A stretch of 64,000 bases of DNA from Prolixibacteraceae bacterium (GCA_019856515.1 CP082230.1:1860001-1924000), one strand, 5' to 3'; numbered from the stretch's first letter, positions 34,824-45,489 are shown. Translations and numbers: made by a program. Notes: generated from the sequence alone by a model not told the origin.

Positions 34824-37800
34824 ATGAAGCAAGAAGGACCTAAGTCTTTTCTTCATCGAAGATTTACAAATGCTTCTTCGATGTTGAAAAGTACCATCTG
34901 TGTTGGGGCAATGGTACTATCATCTTTTAATACATCAGCAGCTGTGTTAGAGGAAGATGTGGATATTAATCTTAAGAATAAGCCTTTAATTGAATTTTTC
35001 CAGGCGATAGAACAACAAACAGAATATGTGTTTGTATATAAGACCAGCACTATAAACTCAAACAGAAAGATCTCTCTTGATGTTAAAGGCGAAGAGCTGA
35101 AAGATGTTTTGGACGAAATGCTTGATCAAAATAATCTTACTTATACATTGGAAAATAATAAGATTATTATCTCTGAGAATAATAGTTCGATTAATACCCA
35201 AGCCACACAAGCATCAAATAAACTAGTAATAAAGGGTAGCGTCGTGGATGATCAAGGAACACCGCTTCCTGGAGCAACACTTGTAATAAAGGGTACGACA
35301 CAAGGAACAATTACCGATTTTGATGGTAATTTCTCCCTAACGAATGTTCCCAAAGGAGCGACTATTGTTTTTTCTTATGTTGGGATGAGTTCTAAAGAGG
35401 TTATTGCAGATAAAACAAATTTCAAGATTCAATTAGAGAGTGATGCTGTTAATCTTCAAGAGGTGGTAGCCATAGGTTATGGTGTACAGAAGAAGGTGAA
35501 CCTGACAGGGTCAGTTGCTTCAATTAAATCTGAAGAGATACTAAAAACAAAAACAGCAAATATTACCAACTCCATGGTAGGTAAAGTCCCTGGGTTACTA
35601 TCAGTACAACGAAGTGGACAACCAGGAGAGGATGCAGCACAAATATCAATCCGTGGTAATTCGTCTCTAGGAAACAATGGCGCTTTAGTAGTTGTAGATG
35701 GGGTAGTTAGGGATGGTTTCAACCAAATCGATCCAAATATGATCGAAACTGTAACTGTCTTGAAAGATGCTGCTGCAACTTCTGTTTATGGTGTTCGTGC
35801 CTCAAATGGTGTAATTCTTGTTACGACTAAAAAAGGTAAAGAAGGAAAAACTTCTGTTTCATATTCTGGTTCATACGGAGTACAGACACCAACAAAAGTT
35901 CCTGAATTGATGGATGCTTATACTTATGCGAGTAACATAAATCAGGCATTTATTAATGAAGGTGATGCACCTAGGTATACTGACGAAGATCTACAGAAAT
36001 TTAAAGAAGGGACAGAACCAGGATATCAAAGCACCAATTGGTGGGATGAAACTTTTGATAAACTTGCACCTATTTCTCAGCATAACTTATCTGTTACAGG
36101 AGGTAGTAAAAAAAGCAACTATTATATATCCCTTGGAATGTTAGATCAAAAAGGAATGTATGAAACGAGTTGGTTCAAAAGATATAATTTAAGATCTAAT
36201 CTAGAGACTAAAATTAGTGACGATCTAAAGTTAAATTTAAATCTAGCAGGAAGAATTGAAGAGACAAGTAATTCAGGATCGGGGACATATGCAATTTTCT
36301 ATGGCGCATTAAGAGCTTGGCCAACCATGCCAACAACTCATCCAGATGGTAAAGTAGCATGGAGTGGTACACCAACGAATTCAGTATATGATGCAACAGA
36401 AACTGGATATGATAAAAGAACAAAAAACACATTCCAAAGTTCATTGTCTTTAGATTACAATATTTCAAAAATTAAGGGTTTGCATGCAAAAGCTTTGGTT
36501 GCATATGATGCGACGTTAACACCTAAAAAGAAGTTTGTACAACCATACAATTACTATATCAAAAACACGGATGGTACGTTTGATGAAAAAGCTGTTGGGA
36601 ACAAAACGACACTAAAAGAAACCTTCAATCAAAATAAAAGATTGACTACTCAATTATCATTAAACTACAATAGAACATTTGGATCACATGAGTTATCTGG
36701 ACTTCTTTTATGGGAGACGTTTCAATCTGACTCAAATAATTTTAATGCCTATAGAGAGAATGGTTTCCTTTCAAGTACACTTGACCAAATGTTTGCAGGA
36801 GGTGACCTAAATAAGAATAATGGTGGTAGTGCTAAAGAAGCAGGGCGACTAGGATATGTCGGTCGATTAACATATAACTACAAGAGTAAGTATTTATTTG
36901 AAACGAACTTTAGATATGATGGTTCATTTAATTTCCCAAATGGAAATAAATGGGGATTCTTCCCTTCAGTGTCTGCAGGATGGAGAGTATCTGAAGAAAG
37001 TTTTATTAAAGACAATTTCAGTGGAATAGACAATTTAAAGCTTAGATCTTCAATGGGTAAATCTGGTAACGACAACATTCCTCAATACAATTTTATCGGA
37101 GGATATAGTGTATACAGTGGTTCGGTTATCGGGGATACATTCTATAAAGGACTAAGAGAGTCATTAACACCAAATCCATTTATTACATGGGAAACATCAA
37201 CAAATTTTGATGTGGGTATTGATCTATCTTTATGGCAGGGTAAATTAACTTTAGAAGCAAACTATTTTTACAAAAACACAACAGATATACTCGTAAAAAG
37301 AGATGCTGAAGTTCCATTAACTTATGGAGGAAAACTACCTGTTGAAAATCTAGGTGAGACTGAAAATTCGGGTTATGAGTTTGTATTAGGTCATAATGGT
37401 AAAATTGGTGATCTAACCTACAATATAAATGGTAATTTTACTTTTGCAAGAAATAAAGTTATTGAGAAAGCAGAACCTAGTGATGTCCCTGATCGAATAA
37501 AAAGAACTGGTAGACCAATGAATCAATTTTATGGACTACAAGCTTTAGGGTTATTCCAAACGGAAGAGGAAATCCAAGACTGGGCTGATCAAAATGGTAA
37601 TAAAAACAAGGGAATAAAGCCTGGTGATATTAAATATCAAGATTTCAATAATGATGGTAAGATTAATGGAGAGGATATTCATTGTATCGGTAAAAGCTTC
37701 TTCCCAGAGATTAATTATGGTGTAAATCTTTCTCTTGCATATAAAGGTTTTGACATGTCTGTTTTCTTTCAAGGCGCATCAAACTTTGTTACTTACCTTG

Positions 37801-38168
37801 AGCAACAAGCAGCATATTCATTTATGCTAGAAGGGAACTCTCCAATGGCTTTAACAGATAGTTGGAGTCCTGAAAATCGAGACGCAAGATATCCAAGACT
37901 CCTAATTGGTCAAAATGCAAATAACACACAACAATCGTCATATTGGCTTGAAGATGCATCATACCTTAGATTAAAAAGTTTAAATATTGGATATACTTTC
38001 AATTTTAAACAAAAAAAATTATTCAAAAGCTTCAGAGTTTATGCCTCAGGAACAAACTTATTTACGTGGGATAAGCTAACTATTTTTGATCCAGAGACAC
38101 CCAAAGGTCGTGGTGCAACATATCCTCCGATGAAAGTATATTCATTAGGACTTGATTTTAGCCTATAA
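34824..38168 (+). CDS. SusC/RagA family TonB-linked outer-membrane transporter
   Basis: 1114 residues. After a signal segment (about 20-40) comes an STN domain (about 47-115, KPLIEFFQAIEQQTEYVFVY), which is the part that talks to FecR; then a CarboxypepD_reg-like domain (about 130-215, VVDDQGTPLPGATLVIKGTT); the SusC signature plug (about 220-330, VVAIGYGVQKKVNLTGSVAS and SLGNNGALVVVDG); and the barrel, ending SLGLDFSL. It forms the outer-membrane pore under SusD for import of oligosaccharides. The substrate cannot be told: no glycoside hydrolase is in the operon. Confidence 0.96.
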   Translation: MKQEGPKSFLHRRFTNASSMLKSTICVGAMVLSSFNTSAAVLEEDVDINLKNKPLIEFFQAIEQQTEYVFVYKTSTINSNRKISLDVKGEELKDVLDEMLDQNNLTYTLENNKIIISENNSSINTQATQASNKLVIKGSVVDDQGTPLPGATLVIKGTTQGTITDFDGNFSLTNVPKGATIVFSYVGMSSKEVIADKTNFKIQLESDAVNLQEVVAIGYGVQKKVNLTGSVASIKSEEILKTKTANITNSMVGKVPGLLSVQRSGQPGEDAAQISIRGNSSLGNNGALVVVDGVVRDGFNQIDPNMIETVTVLKDAAATSVYGVRASNGVILVTTKKGKEGKTSVSYSGSYGVQTPTKVPELMDAYTYASNINQAFINEGDAPRYTDEDLQKFKEGTEPGYQSTNWWDETFDKLAPISQHNLSVTGGSKKSNYYISLGMLDQKGMYETSWFKRYNLRSNLETKISDDLKLNLNLAGRIEETSNSGSGTYAIFYGALRAWPTMPTTHPDGKVAWSGTPTNSVYDATETGYDKRTKNTFQSSLSLDYNISKIKGLHAKALVAYDATLTPKKKFVQPYNYYIKNTDGTFDEKAVGNKTTLKETFNQNKRLTTQLSLNYNRTFGSHELSGLLLWETFQSDSNNFNAYRENGFLSSTLDQMFAGGDLNKNNGGSAKEAGRLGYVGRLTYNYKSKYLFETNFRYDGSFNFPNGNKWGFFPSVSAGWRVSEESFIKDNFSGIDNLKLRSSMGKSGNDNIPQYNFIGGYSVYSGSVIGDTFYKGLRESLTPNPFITWETSTNFDVGIDLSLWQGKLTLEANYFYKNTTDILVKRDAEVPLTYGGKLPVENLGETENSGYEFVLGHNGKIGDLTYNINGNFTFARNKVIEKAEPSDVPDRIKRTGRPMNQFYGLQALGLFQTEEEIQDWADQNGNKNKGIKPGDIKYQDFNNDGKINGEDIHCIGKSFFPEINYGVNLSLAYKGFDMSVFFQGASNFVTYLEQQAAYSFMLEGNSPMALTDSWSPENRDARYPRLLIGQNANNTQQSSYWLEDASYLRLKSLNIGYTFNFKQKKLFKSFRVYASGTNLFTWDKLTIFDPETPKGRGATYPPMKVYSLGLDFSL

Positions 38169-38196
38169 TTTACGAACAAGACAAATCTTATTGATT

Positions 38197-39807
38197 ATGA
38201 AACTTAGACATATATTATCTGTTGTAATAATCACATCATGTCTTTTGGGATGTGAATCTATTATTGACAAGAGACCACTAGATAGAATTGACGCAAACAG
38301 TGTTTGGAAAGAGCAGAATACTGCTGAGGCAGCAATCTTTAATATATATTCTAGAATATCAACTGGTTTTTTTGATACAAATAACGGGGGCTACATCTTC
38401 TCTACTTGCAACGTTAGTGATGAGTCAAGAAGCAAAAGTGGGTGGATTGGGTCTAACAAGGTAATAGTTCCCGGAAATATGGAAGCAACTAGAAACCCAA
38501 TGGATGTATGGAAAGTGAGATACGAAAGTATTAGAGACTGTAATATCGCAGTTGAATCACTTAAAACATCACCTATAGAGGAAAATTTAAGAAATCGATT
38601 AAATGCAGAAGCTCGTTTTGTAAGGGCTTGGCTTTACTTTGATTTAACTCGAAGATATGGTGGTGTTCCATTAATTACAGTACCACAGCAGTTAAATGAT
38701 GGCATTGAAGCACTGAAAGTTTCTAGAGAAACATATGAGAATTGCATCGATTTTATTACAAAAGAGTTGAAAGAATCAGCAGAGTTATTGCCAAATTCTG
38801 TTGCAAATGAAGAATGGGGTCGAGCAACAAAACAAGCATGTGACGCTTTAAATGGTAGAGTTTTAATGTATGCACAAAGATGGTCTGAAGCAGCAAATTA
38901 CTCAAAAAAGGTGATTGACTCTGATCAGTTTAAGTTATACGATGATTATAACGCACTATTTCAAACAAACGGTCGTACTGAAGAATCTATTTTTGACAAA
39001 TTATTTCTTGAGCCAGACAGAACACACAGCTGGGACTACTATAATATCCCTTATGGATTTACACCAGACTTTGGTAGTCAAACGAATCCAGTACAGGAGA
39101 TGGTAGATAGTTATGAGATGGTGAATGGAAAGGCAATCACCGATCCGACATCAGGTTATGATCCACAAAATCCATATAAAGACCGTGATCCAAGATTCAA
39201 TGCGACTATTCTTTATAATGGTGCACCATTCAAAGGGAAATTAATAGAAACGTACACAGGAGGAGCACAGGGGCTTCTTAAAAATGGCTTATGTACAGTT
39301 ACTGGGTATTATATCCGAAAATTTATTGAAGAGTCTAAAGGTGCTCCATCCAAAGGAACAAGTACAGTTAGCTGGAAAGAACTACGCTATGGAGAGGTAC
39401 TATTAAATTATGCTGAAGCACAAAACGAGGCAGCTGGACCAGACAACTCAGTATACAGCGCTATTAACCAAATTCGCAATAGAGCAGGTATGCCAGATAT
39501 TACAGCTGGACTTGACAAAGATGCTATGCGTGAAGTGATTCGTCATGAAAGAAAAATCGAATTAGCTTTCGAAAATCATCGTTACTGGGATTTAATTCGT
39601 TGGGGTAAAGCCAAAGAAGTACTTAATGATAAGCAATTCCACGGAATGCAGATCACTAAAAATGATGATGGTTCATTTACTTATGATGCAAGTTTTATAG
39701 TAACTAGGGGGGGAACCCAGGTATTTAATGACAGACAGTACCTATTCCCTATTCCACAAAGTGAAATAAACAAAAACTCAAATCTTACACAGAACCCTGG
39801 TTACTAA
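38197..39807 (+). CDS. SusD/RagB family surface lipoprotein
   Basis: 536 residues from the ATG at 38197, which puts the lipoprotein signal at the front (VVIITSCLLGC, Cys at about 19); an upstream start that overlaps susC would bury it. TPR-like helices follow, with NAEARFVRAWLYFDLTRRYG (about 130) and the family's C-terminal pattern LRYGEVLLNYAEAQNEA (about 403), ELAFENHRYWDLIRWGKA (about 461) and the closing YLFPIPQSEINKN. It caps SusC and binds glycan. 28 bases after susC; terminator follows. Confidence 0.95.
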   Translation: MKLRHILSVVIITSCLLGCESIIDKRPLDRIDANSVWKEQNTAEAAIFNIYSRISTGFFDTNNGGYIFSTCNVSDESRSKSGWIGSNKVIVPGNMEATRNPMDVWKVRYESIRDCNIAVESLKTSPIEENLRNRLNAEARFVRAWLYFDLTRRYGGVPLITVPQQLNDGIEALKVSRETYENCIDFITKELKESAELLPNSVANEEWGRATKQACDALNGRVLMYAQRWSEAANYSKKVIDSDQFKLYDDYNALFQTNGRTEESIFDKLFLEPDRTHSWDYYNIPYGFTPDFGSQTNPVQEMVDSYEMVNGKAITDPTSGYDPQNPYKDRDPRFNATILYNGAPFKGKLIETYTGGAQGLLKNGLCTVTGYYIRKFIEESKGAPSKGTSTVSWKELRYGEVLLNYAEAQNEAAGPDNSVYSAINQIRNRAGMPDITAGLDKDAMREVIRHERKIELAFENHRYWDLIRWGKAKEVLNDKQFHGMQITKNDDGSFTYDASFIVTRGGTQVFNDRQYLFPIPQSEINKNSNLTQNPGY

Positions 39808-39818
39808 TTCAATAATTA

Positions 39819-39846
39819 AGGCTGCCTATAAGGCAGCCTTATTATT
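39819..39846. terminator. Intrinsic terminator between susD and the convergent barrel gene
   Basis: AAGGCTGCCT (39819-39828) pairs with AGGCAGCCTT (39831-39840), followed by ATTATTA. Works for susD; weaker for the other strand. Confidence 0.8.
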
Positions 39847-39859
39847 AAATTAAAATCAG

Positions 39860-41014
39860 TTAAAAAGCTTCGTTGAAATTAAAATATAATCCTTTAGTTT
39901 CCTTTCCGACACCAAAGTCAATTCTAAAATTCATTCTTGGTTGCAATTCTAATCGATATCCAAAGCCAAGATTAGGGAGGCAATTCTGCAGATCCCCAAT
40001 ACTCTCACCCATAGTACCTGCAGCAGCCCATATAGTCATTCCACTTTTACTCAGACTCCCATCACTTTTCTTAAAAGTGTAACGATACTCTGTTATTCCA
40101 TATACCATCGCATTATCTCGATATTGGCCCCATGTATAACCTCTTAAATCAAATGGAGTTCCTAACTGAGATAATTCGGCCCATGGAACATCATTACACG
40201 CAAATCGACCCCGTACTTGCCAAGCCAGAACAGAACCTTTTCTTTTAATCTGTTGGTATTGTCTATAATCAAAATCGTAAACCTGATAGTTAGAACTTCC
40301 ACCCAGATAGCTACCATATGCAGTAGCGGAAGTTTTCAGGTAAATACCTTGCCATGCATTAACAGTAATGTCCCTTGTGTCATACTCTAATATAACACCT
40401 AAGCCAATGTTTAGCCTTTGATCATTATTAAAATATCCATCATTAAAAGGAGTAGTATTACCTGCATCTGAAATAGAATGATAATTGGTAGCATTAGTAT
40501 AGTTAAGGTCAATATTGGCTCCTAAGTATAAATCTTTCTTTATACGAAACATGAATCTTGGGTTAATCCAATACCAAGTACGATCATATCCTGTTATGTC
40601 AGAAGATTTTTTAAAATAGCTCCCGTTATCATATCCTTTTCCCCAATAGTTATCAGGCATCGATTTAAACCAAAAATCACCATTCACTCTAAATTTATCC
40701 TCATTCCAAAACGATGTAAGTCTAGCATTAAAGATAAATGCACCTGTAGTTGTATATCCAATAAAAACAGGAAGTGAAGATCGCTGAATCAAAGAGTCTT
40801 GTCGGTCAGTCTTAAAAGACATGAGTCCACCTGCAGAGAAAGAGACACCTAATTCAGGTGTATATGCAGGAGCCACCAAAGGAGATATCCAAAACCGATT
40901 TTCATCAAATGCTCTAGTTTTACGTTCAGACATTGGAACTTTCTGCTTTTTATCCTTACCAAGGACAGTAATCAAGGACATAGCAAAGAGAGCTAAAAGA
41001 AGTATTCTTTTCAT
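39860..41014 (-). CDS. Omp85 (BamA/TamA)-type beta-barrel protein without POTRA domains
   Basis: 384 residues with a signal peptide (about 1-19, LLLALFAMSLITVLGK). The rest reads as alternating beta strands with aromatic girdles and has the Omp85 barrel motif LRGY (in PFDLRGYTWGQYRD, about 296), and it ends in Phe (YFNFNEAF), as outer-membrane barrels do. No POTRA domains precede the barrel, so it is unlikely to be BamA itself; this short class is widespread in Bacteroidota and its role is unclear. A -7 box is 27 bases upstream. Monocistronic. Confidence 0.82.
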   Translation of the reverse strand: MKRILLLALFAMSLITVLGKDKKQKVPMSERKTRAFDENRFWISPLVAPAYTPELGVSFSAGGLMSFKTDRQDSLIQRSSLPVFIGYTTTGAFIFNARLTSFWNEDKFRVNGDFWFKSMPDNYWGKGYDNGSYFKKSSDITGYDRTWYWINPRFMFRIKKDLYLGANIDLNYTNATNYHSISDAGNTTPFNDGYFNNDQRLNIGLGVILEYDTRDITVNAWQGIYLKTSATAYGSYLGGSSNYQVYDFDYRQYQQIKRKGSVLAWQVRGRFACNDVPWAELSQLGTPFDLRGYTWGQYRDNAMVYGITEYRYTFKKSDGSLSKSGMTIWAAAGTMGESIGDLQNCLPNLGFGYRLELQPRMNFRIDFGVGKETKGLYFNFNEAF

Positions 41015-41040
41015 AATCTATTTTTATCATTACAGTTGAT

Positions 41041-41048
41041 CAAAAATA
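41041..41048 (-). promoter_or_regulatory. Promoter -7 box for the Omp85-type gene
   Basis: Minus-strand TATTTTTG fits TAnnTTTG, with a leader of about 20 nt. Confidence 0.35.
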
Positions 41049-41130
41049 GAAAATGAAAAGAATCAGTAAATTTACTATAGGCTCAGTTTTTATTTAACTT
41101 AGCTCATAAACATAAGTCTATAAATCGCCA

Positions 41131-42450
41131 TCAATCTTCTGATTTAGAAAAATCTATTAACCAATCTAATGTTTGAGAATTTGGACGTTCAATTGGTAAA
41201 CCAAGGAATCTATCCCAAATTAACTGTGCTCCAACACCTAAAGCACGACTTACACCAAACATAACAGTATAGAAGATATAATCTTTGATTCCATAATGCA
41301 TTAATAATGAACCAGAGAAAGCATCAACATTCGGCCATGGATTCTTTGCTTTACCTCTATCTAATAGTATCTGAGGAACAACCTTATAAAGGACTTTCGC
41401 AGTATCCACAATAGAATCGCTGGAAACATACTTATCAGCAAATTCCATCTGTGTAGTAAATCGAGGATCTGTTGCTCTTAATACAGCGTGTCCATATCCA
41501 GGAACAACTTTTCCGCTATCAAGAGTTATATTTACAAAAGAGGTAATTTCATCCTCAGTCAATTGCTCTTTAATATCACGATCAAAATGTTTATACATAT
41601 CAAAGATCCAACGCACAACATCCTGGTTAGCATATCCATGTAAAGGCCCCGCTAATCCAATCATTCCCGCAGAATATGAATAGAAAGGATTACTCAATGC
41701 AGAAGCAACAAGGTGTGCAGTGTGAGCAGAGACATTACCACCCTCATGGTCAGCATGAATATACATATACATTCTAAAGAGTCGATAGATCTCTTCTGAG
41801 TCAAAGCCCATCATATGAGCAAAATTAGCAGACCAATCTAAATCAGGATCTAAAGCAATAACTTTCCCATCTTCAAATTCTTTTCTATAGATATAAGAAG
41901 CGATGACAGGCAATTGTGCGATCATATTCATTACATCCTCATACGTTGAATCCCAATAATCCTCTTTTCGTAAACCATTACGATGTTTCTTTTGGAATTG
42001 TGATTGCGTCGCTGAAGCTAAAATTGCTGTAGAGAACCGTGTCATTGGTTTGGAACTACTTGGCAAAGCATCAATAGTTCGAAATACATGATCTGGAACA
42101 TTCGATCGTTGCACCCAATCTTGACGAATAAATTCGACCTCTTCAATAGTAGGAACATCACCTGTTAGCAGAAGAAAAAAAACACCTTCAGCTAAAGGTT
42201 CACCTTCAGGGTTTTTACGGGGTAATACTTTATATAATTCTGGGAGGGTAAAGCCTCTATAACGAATCCCCTCATAGGGATCAAGTTTAGAAGTTAAAGT
42301 CAGTAGCGAAGTAACTCCTCTCATTCCTCCTAAAACATGTCCAATAGTAACCTCATCTACAATGAGATCTTTGGAGGAACTTAAAAGTTCTTGCACTTGA
42401 GCTCTAGCTTCAGAGCCCTTTTCAAATAGTCGTTGTTTAATATAGTCCAT
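41131..42450 (-). CDS. gltA: Citrate synthase
   Basis: Condenses oxaloacetate and acetyl-CoA at the entry of the TCA cycle. 439 residues. The sequence resembles the long, eukaryote-like type (GGMRGVTSLLTLTSKLDPYE, RYRGFTLPELYKVLP). Catalytic residues are recognisable: His in HADHEGGNVSAHTAHL (about 246), His in GLAGPLHGYANQD (about 287) and Asp in GHAVLRATDPRF (about 343). It is separated from rplQ by a 100-base gap with a terminator, so it has its own promoter. Confidence 0.95.
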   Translation of the reverse strand: MDYIKQRLFEKGSEARAQVQELLSSSKDLIVDEVTIGHVLGGMRGVTSLLTLTSKLDPYEGIRYRGFTLPELYKVLPRKNPEGEPLAEGVFFLLLTGDVPTIEEVEFIRQDWVQRSNVPDHVFRTIDALPSSSKPMTRFSTAILASATQSQFQKKHRNGLRKEDYWDSTYEDVMNMIAQLPVIASYIYRKEFEDGKVIALDPDLDWSANFAHMMGFDSEEIYRLFRMYMYIHADHEGGNVSAHTAHLVASALSNPFYSYSAGMIGLAGPLHGYANQDVVRWIFDMYKHFDRDIKEQLTEDEITSFVNITLDSGKVVPGYGHAVLRATDPRFTTQMEFADKYVSSDSIVDTAKVLYKVVPQILLDRGKAKNPWPNVDAFSGSLLMHYGIKDYIFYTVMFGVSRALGVGAQLIWDRFLGLPIERPNSQTLDWLIDFSKSED

Positions 42451-42500
42451 ATATATTTAGGGTTAATAAGTTCTGGATAATATATGTTCTATATAACAAC

Positions 42501-42531
42501 AAAAAAGGGAAACAAATGTTTCCCTTTTTTT
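42501..42531 (-). terminator. Terminator of the ribosomal protein operon
   Basis: GGGAAACA (42507-42514) pairs with TGTTTCCC (42517-42524), with six A before (a U tract for the minus strand) and seven T after. It closes the long operon after rplQ. Confidence 0.88.
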
Positions 42532-42550
42532 CCTTAGAGTATCATAAAAA

Positions 42551-43021
42551 TTACTCTGCTGCCGTATCAGCTGCTGGTGCTTCTGTTGCTGCGTCAGTAG
42601 ACTTCTTACGACGTCTACGAGATTTAGCTTCAGGCTTAGCATCTTTAGCTGCCAACATAGCCTCATTGTAATCAACTAGTTCGATAATACACATCTCAGC
42701 ATTATCACCAAGACGGTTACCTGTCTTCAAAATACGTGTATACCCACCTGGACGGTCAGCTACTTTTACAGATACCTCACGGAACAATTCTGTAACAGCA
42801 GTTTTGCTTTTTAGGTAGCTAAATACAGTACGACGATTGTGTGTAGAGTCTTCCTTTGACTTTGTAATCAATGGCTCGACATACATACGCAAAGCTTTCG
42901 CTTTTGCTACAGTAGTAGTAATACGCTTGTGTAGGAGAAGAGAGCAAGCCATGTTTGCCAACATTGCCTTTCTGTGAGCACTCTTTCTACCCAAGTGGTT
43001 AAACTTCTTATTATGTCTCAT
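42551..43021 (-). CDS. rplQ: 50S ribosomal protein L17, with C-terminal extension
   Basis: Core L17 ([20 protein letters not shown] and [20 protein letters not shown]) covers the first about 120 residues, near the exit tunnel. The last about 35 residues form a low-complexity tail, basic (RRRRKK) then Ala/Thr-rich ([15 protein letters not shown]), common in Bacteroidota L17 but absent in E. coli. Last gene of the operon, 6 bases after rpoA. Confidence 0.97.
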   Translation of the reverse strand: MRHNKKFNHLGRKSAHRKAMLANMACSLLLHKRITTTVAKAKALRMYVEPLITKSKEDSTHNRRTVFSYLKSKTAVTELFREVSVKVADRPGGYTRILKTGNRLGDNAEMCIIELVDYNEAMLAAKDAKPEAKSRRRRKKSTDAATEAPAADTAAE

Positions 43022-43027
43022 TTTCTA

Positions 43028-44020
43028 TTATTCCTTGTCTAATTTATACTTACTTATATCCATCCCGAAATTGAGATTCATGCTATCCAATAGTTCATCT
43101 AGCTCAGTAAGTGACTTCTTACCGAAGTTACGAAACTTAAGCAGATCATTTCTATTGTACTGCACAAGGTCACCTAATGTATCAACATCAGCAGCCTTAA
43201 GACAGTTCAAAGCACGAACTGAGAGATCCATATCAACTAAACGAGTCTTTAGCAATTGACGCATATGAAGAACCTCTTCATCAAACTCTTCGTTGCCGAA
43301 TTTCTCCTCATTATCTAATGTTATCTTCTCATCAGAGAATAACATAAAGTGATAGATTAGAATTTTGGCAGCTTCCTTAAGCGCATCTTTAGGATGAATA
43401 GATCCGTCAGTAGTTAGCTCTAACACCAATTTCTCGTAATCAGTCTTCTGCTCAACACGGTAGTTTTCTACTGCGTATCTAACATTCTTGATTGGAGTAT
43501 AGATAGAATCGATTGGAATAATACCAAAATCATCCTCTACTGGTTTGTTTTCAGTACTTGGAACATAACCACGACCTTTTTCAATCGTAAGTTCCAATTG
43601 AAGCTTCACCTCAGGGTTCATTCTACAGATAACTTGATCTGTATTTAACACTTGGAAGTTTGAAGCAAACTTATTTATGTCGCCAGCAGTAAATTGCTCC
43701 TGACCGAAAAGTGAGATAGAAACTTTTTCGCTGTCAAAATCTTCTACTTCTTGCTTAAAACGAACCTGCTTAAGATTTAAAATAATCTCAGTTACATCTT
43801 CGATTACACCTTCGATAGTAGAAAACTCATGCTCAACACCTTCGATCTTAATTGTCGTGATAGCGTATCCTTCTAAAGATGACAACAGTATTCTTCTTAA
43901 AGCATTACCAACTGTAATACCATACCCTGGCTCTAGAGGACGAAACTCAAATTTACCAAAGGTCTCTGAAGATTCCACCATTATCACTTTGTCTGGCTTT
44001 TGGAAAGCTAATATTGCCAT
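43028..44020 (-). CDS. rpoA: DNA-directed RNA polymerase subunit alpha
   Basis: 330 residues. The N-terminal assembly domain (about 1-230; [20 protein letters not shown] at about 33) dimerises and holds beta and beta'. The C-terminal domain (about 250-320; [19 protein letters not shown] and [14 protein letters not shown]) binds DNA and activators. Located between rpsD and rplQ as in most bacteria. Confidence 0.98.
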   Translation of the reverse strand: MAILAFQKPDKVIMVESSETFGKFEFRPLEPGYGITVGNALRRILLSSLEGYAITTIKIEGVEHEFSTIEGVIEDVTEIILNLKQVRFKQEVEDFDSEKVSISLFGQEQFTAGDINKFASNFQVLNTDQVICRMNPEVKLQLELTIEKGRGYVPSTENKPVEDDFGIIPIDSIYTPIKNVRYAVENYRVEQKTDYEKLVLELTTDGSIHPKDALKEAAKILIYHFMLFSDEKITLDNEEKFGNEEFDEEVLHMRQLLKTRLVDMDLSVRALNCLKAADVDTLGDLVQYNRNDLLKFRNFGKKSLTELDELLDSMNLNFGMDISKYKLDKE

Positions 44021-44039
44021 AAATCTTAAGATTATATCG

Positions 44040-44648
44040 TTATTTAGAGTACAACTCGACGATTAGTTGTTCCTTAATATTCTCAGGAATCTCCGTTCTT
44101 TCAGGACGATTCAAGAATTTTCCTGATAAAGCAGCAGAATCCCATTCTAACCAAGAATACTGACCACCACGGTGAGACGCAAGAGAGTTTGAAACCACTT
44201 CAAGTGATTTTGATTTCTCACGAACTCCAATAATATCGCCAGGACGTACACTATACGAGGCAATATTTACAACGCTTCCATTTACAGTAATGTGCTTGTG
44301 TGATACTAACTGACGTGCTGCAGAACGCGTAGGTGCAATACCTAAACGATACACTACGTTATCTAGACGACACTCTAGCAATTGCAACAACACCTCACCT
44401 GTAACACCTTTAGATGCGTTTGCTTTCTTGAACAAAGTACGGAACTGACGCTCAAGAATACCATAAGTATATTTTGCTTTTTGCTTCTCCTTCAACTGAA
44501 GACCATATTCAGAAGTTTTATTTCTTCTTTGGTTAGGTCCATGTTGTCCTGGAGGGTATGCTTTATTCTCTAGAACCTTATCAGGTCCAAAAATTGCTTC
44601 ACCAAATCTACGTGCGATCTTCGACTTTGGTCCAATATATCTAGCCAT
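44040..44648 (-). CDS. rpsD: 30S ribosomal protein S4
   Basis: 202 residues; nucleates assembly of the 30S body. N terminus [20 protein letters not shown] without the four-Cys zinc site, so a zinc-free type. S4 domain at about 92-155 ([31 protein letters not shown]). In many bacteria S4 represses its own operon; no leader was identified here. 30 bases after rpsK. Confidence 0.98.
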   Translation of the reverse strand: MARYIGPKSKIARRFGEAIFGPDKVLENKAYPPGQHGPNQRRNKTSEYGLQLKEKQKAKYTYGILERQFRTLFKKANASKGVTGEVLLQLLECRLDNVVYRLGIAPTRSAARQLVSHKHITVNGSVVNIASYSVRPGDIIGVREKSKSLEVVSNSLASHRGGQYSWLEWDSAALSGKFLNRPERTEIPENIKEQLIVELYSK

Positions 44649-44678
44649 TTAATCTTACTTTAATAAGTCCTATAAAAA

Positions 44679-45068
44679 TTATACTCTACGACGCTTAGGA
44701 GGACGACATCCATTATGTGGTAATGGAGTTACATCAACGATTTCCGACACTGTGATACCAGTATTATTGATAGCACGGATAGCCGACTCACGTCCATTTC
44801 CTGGCCCTTTAACGTATACTTTTACTTTACGAAGACCTAGATCAAAAGCAGTCTTAGCACACTCTTCAGCAGCAACCTGTGCAGCATAAGGAGTATTCTT
44901 CTTTGATCCACGGAATCCTTTTTTACCAGCTGATGACCATGAAATAACCTCACCGTTATTGTTAGTCAAACAGATAATGATGTTATTAAAAGACGAGTGA
45001 ATATGTGCTTGACCAATCGCCTCTACTTTAACAACTCTTTTTTTAGTATTACTTGACTTTTTTGCCAT
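44679..45068 (-). CDS. rpsK: 30S ribosomal protein S11
   Basis: 129 residues; platform protein near the mRNA exit and the anti-Shine-Dalgarno end of 16S rRNA. Motifs [20 protein letters not shown] and [15 protein letters not shown], and the C-terminal [15 protein letters not shown]. Basic N-terminal extension [11 protein letters not shown]. 12 bases after rpsM. Confidence 0.98.
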   Translation of the reverse strand: MAKKSSNTKKRVVKVEAIGQAHIHSSFNNIIICLTNNNGEVISWSSAGKKGFRGSKKNTPYAAQVAAEECAKTAFDLGLRKVKVYVKGPGNGRESAIRAINNTGITVSEIVDVTPLPHNGCRPPKRRRV

Positions 45069-45080
45069 AATCAGTTAACC

Positions 45081-45458
45081 TTATTTAGTTGCTTTTTTCT
45101 TATTTGCAACAGTTTTTTTCTTACCCTTACGTGTACGCGCGTTGTTCTTAGTCTTTTGTCCACGCAATGGTAGTCCAATACGATGACGAATTCCACGATA
45201 ACATCCGATATCCATCAATCGCTTGATGTTTAACTGGATCTCCGAACGCAATTCACCTTCAACAGTATAATCACTATTGATCAAACCACGGATCGCTTGG
45301 AATTGTTCATCTGTCCAATCTTTCACTTTAATGTCCTTATCTACGCCAGCCTTTTCAAGTATATCAACTGAAAGACTGCGACCAATACCGTAGATATAGG
45401 TCAATGCGATCTCTCCACGTTTATTAACTGGGATATCTACACCAACAATACGAGCCAT
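45081..45458 (-). CDS. rpsM: 30S ribosomal protein S13
   Basis: 125 residues; head protein contacting P-site tRNA and the 50S subunit. [20 protein letters not shown], then [20 protein letters not shown] and a Lys-rich tail ([13 protein letters not shown]). 31 bases after rpmJ. Confidence 0.98.
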   Translation of the reverse strand: MARIVGVDIPVNKRGEIALTYIYGIGRSLSVDILEKAGVDKDIKVKDWTDEQFQAIRGLINSDYTVEGELRSEIQLNIKRLMDIGCYRGIRHRIGLPLRGQKTKNNARTRKGKKKTVANKKKATK

Positions 45459-45489
45459 AAAATTTAATTTTAAACTTTAGATTAAAGAA

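Noticed and set aside
38152..38196. Earlier start for susD overlapping susC
   Set aside because: It would place 15 residues in front of the lipoprotein signal; the ATG at 38197 gives a correct signal peptide and lipobox.
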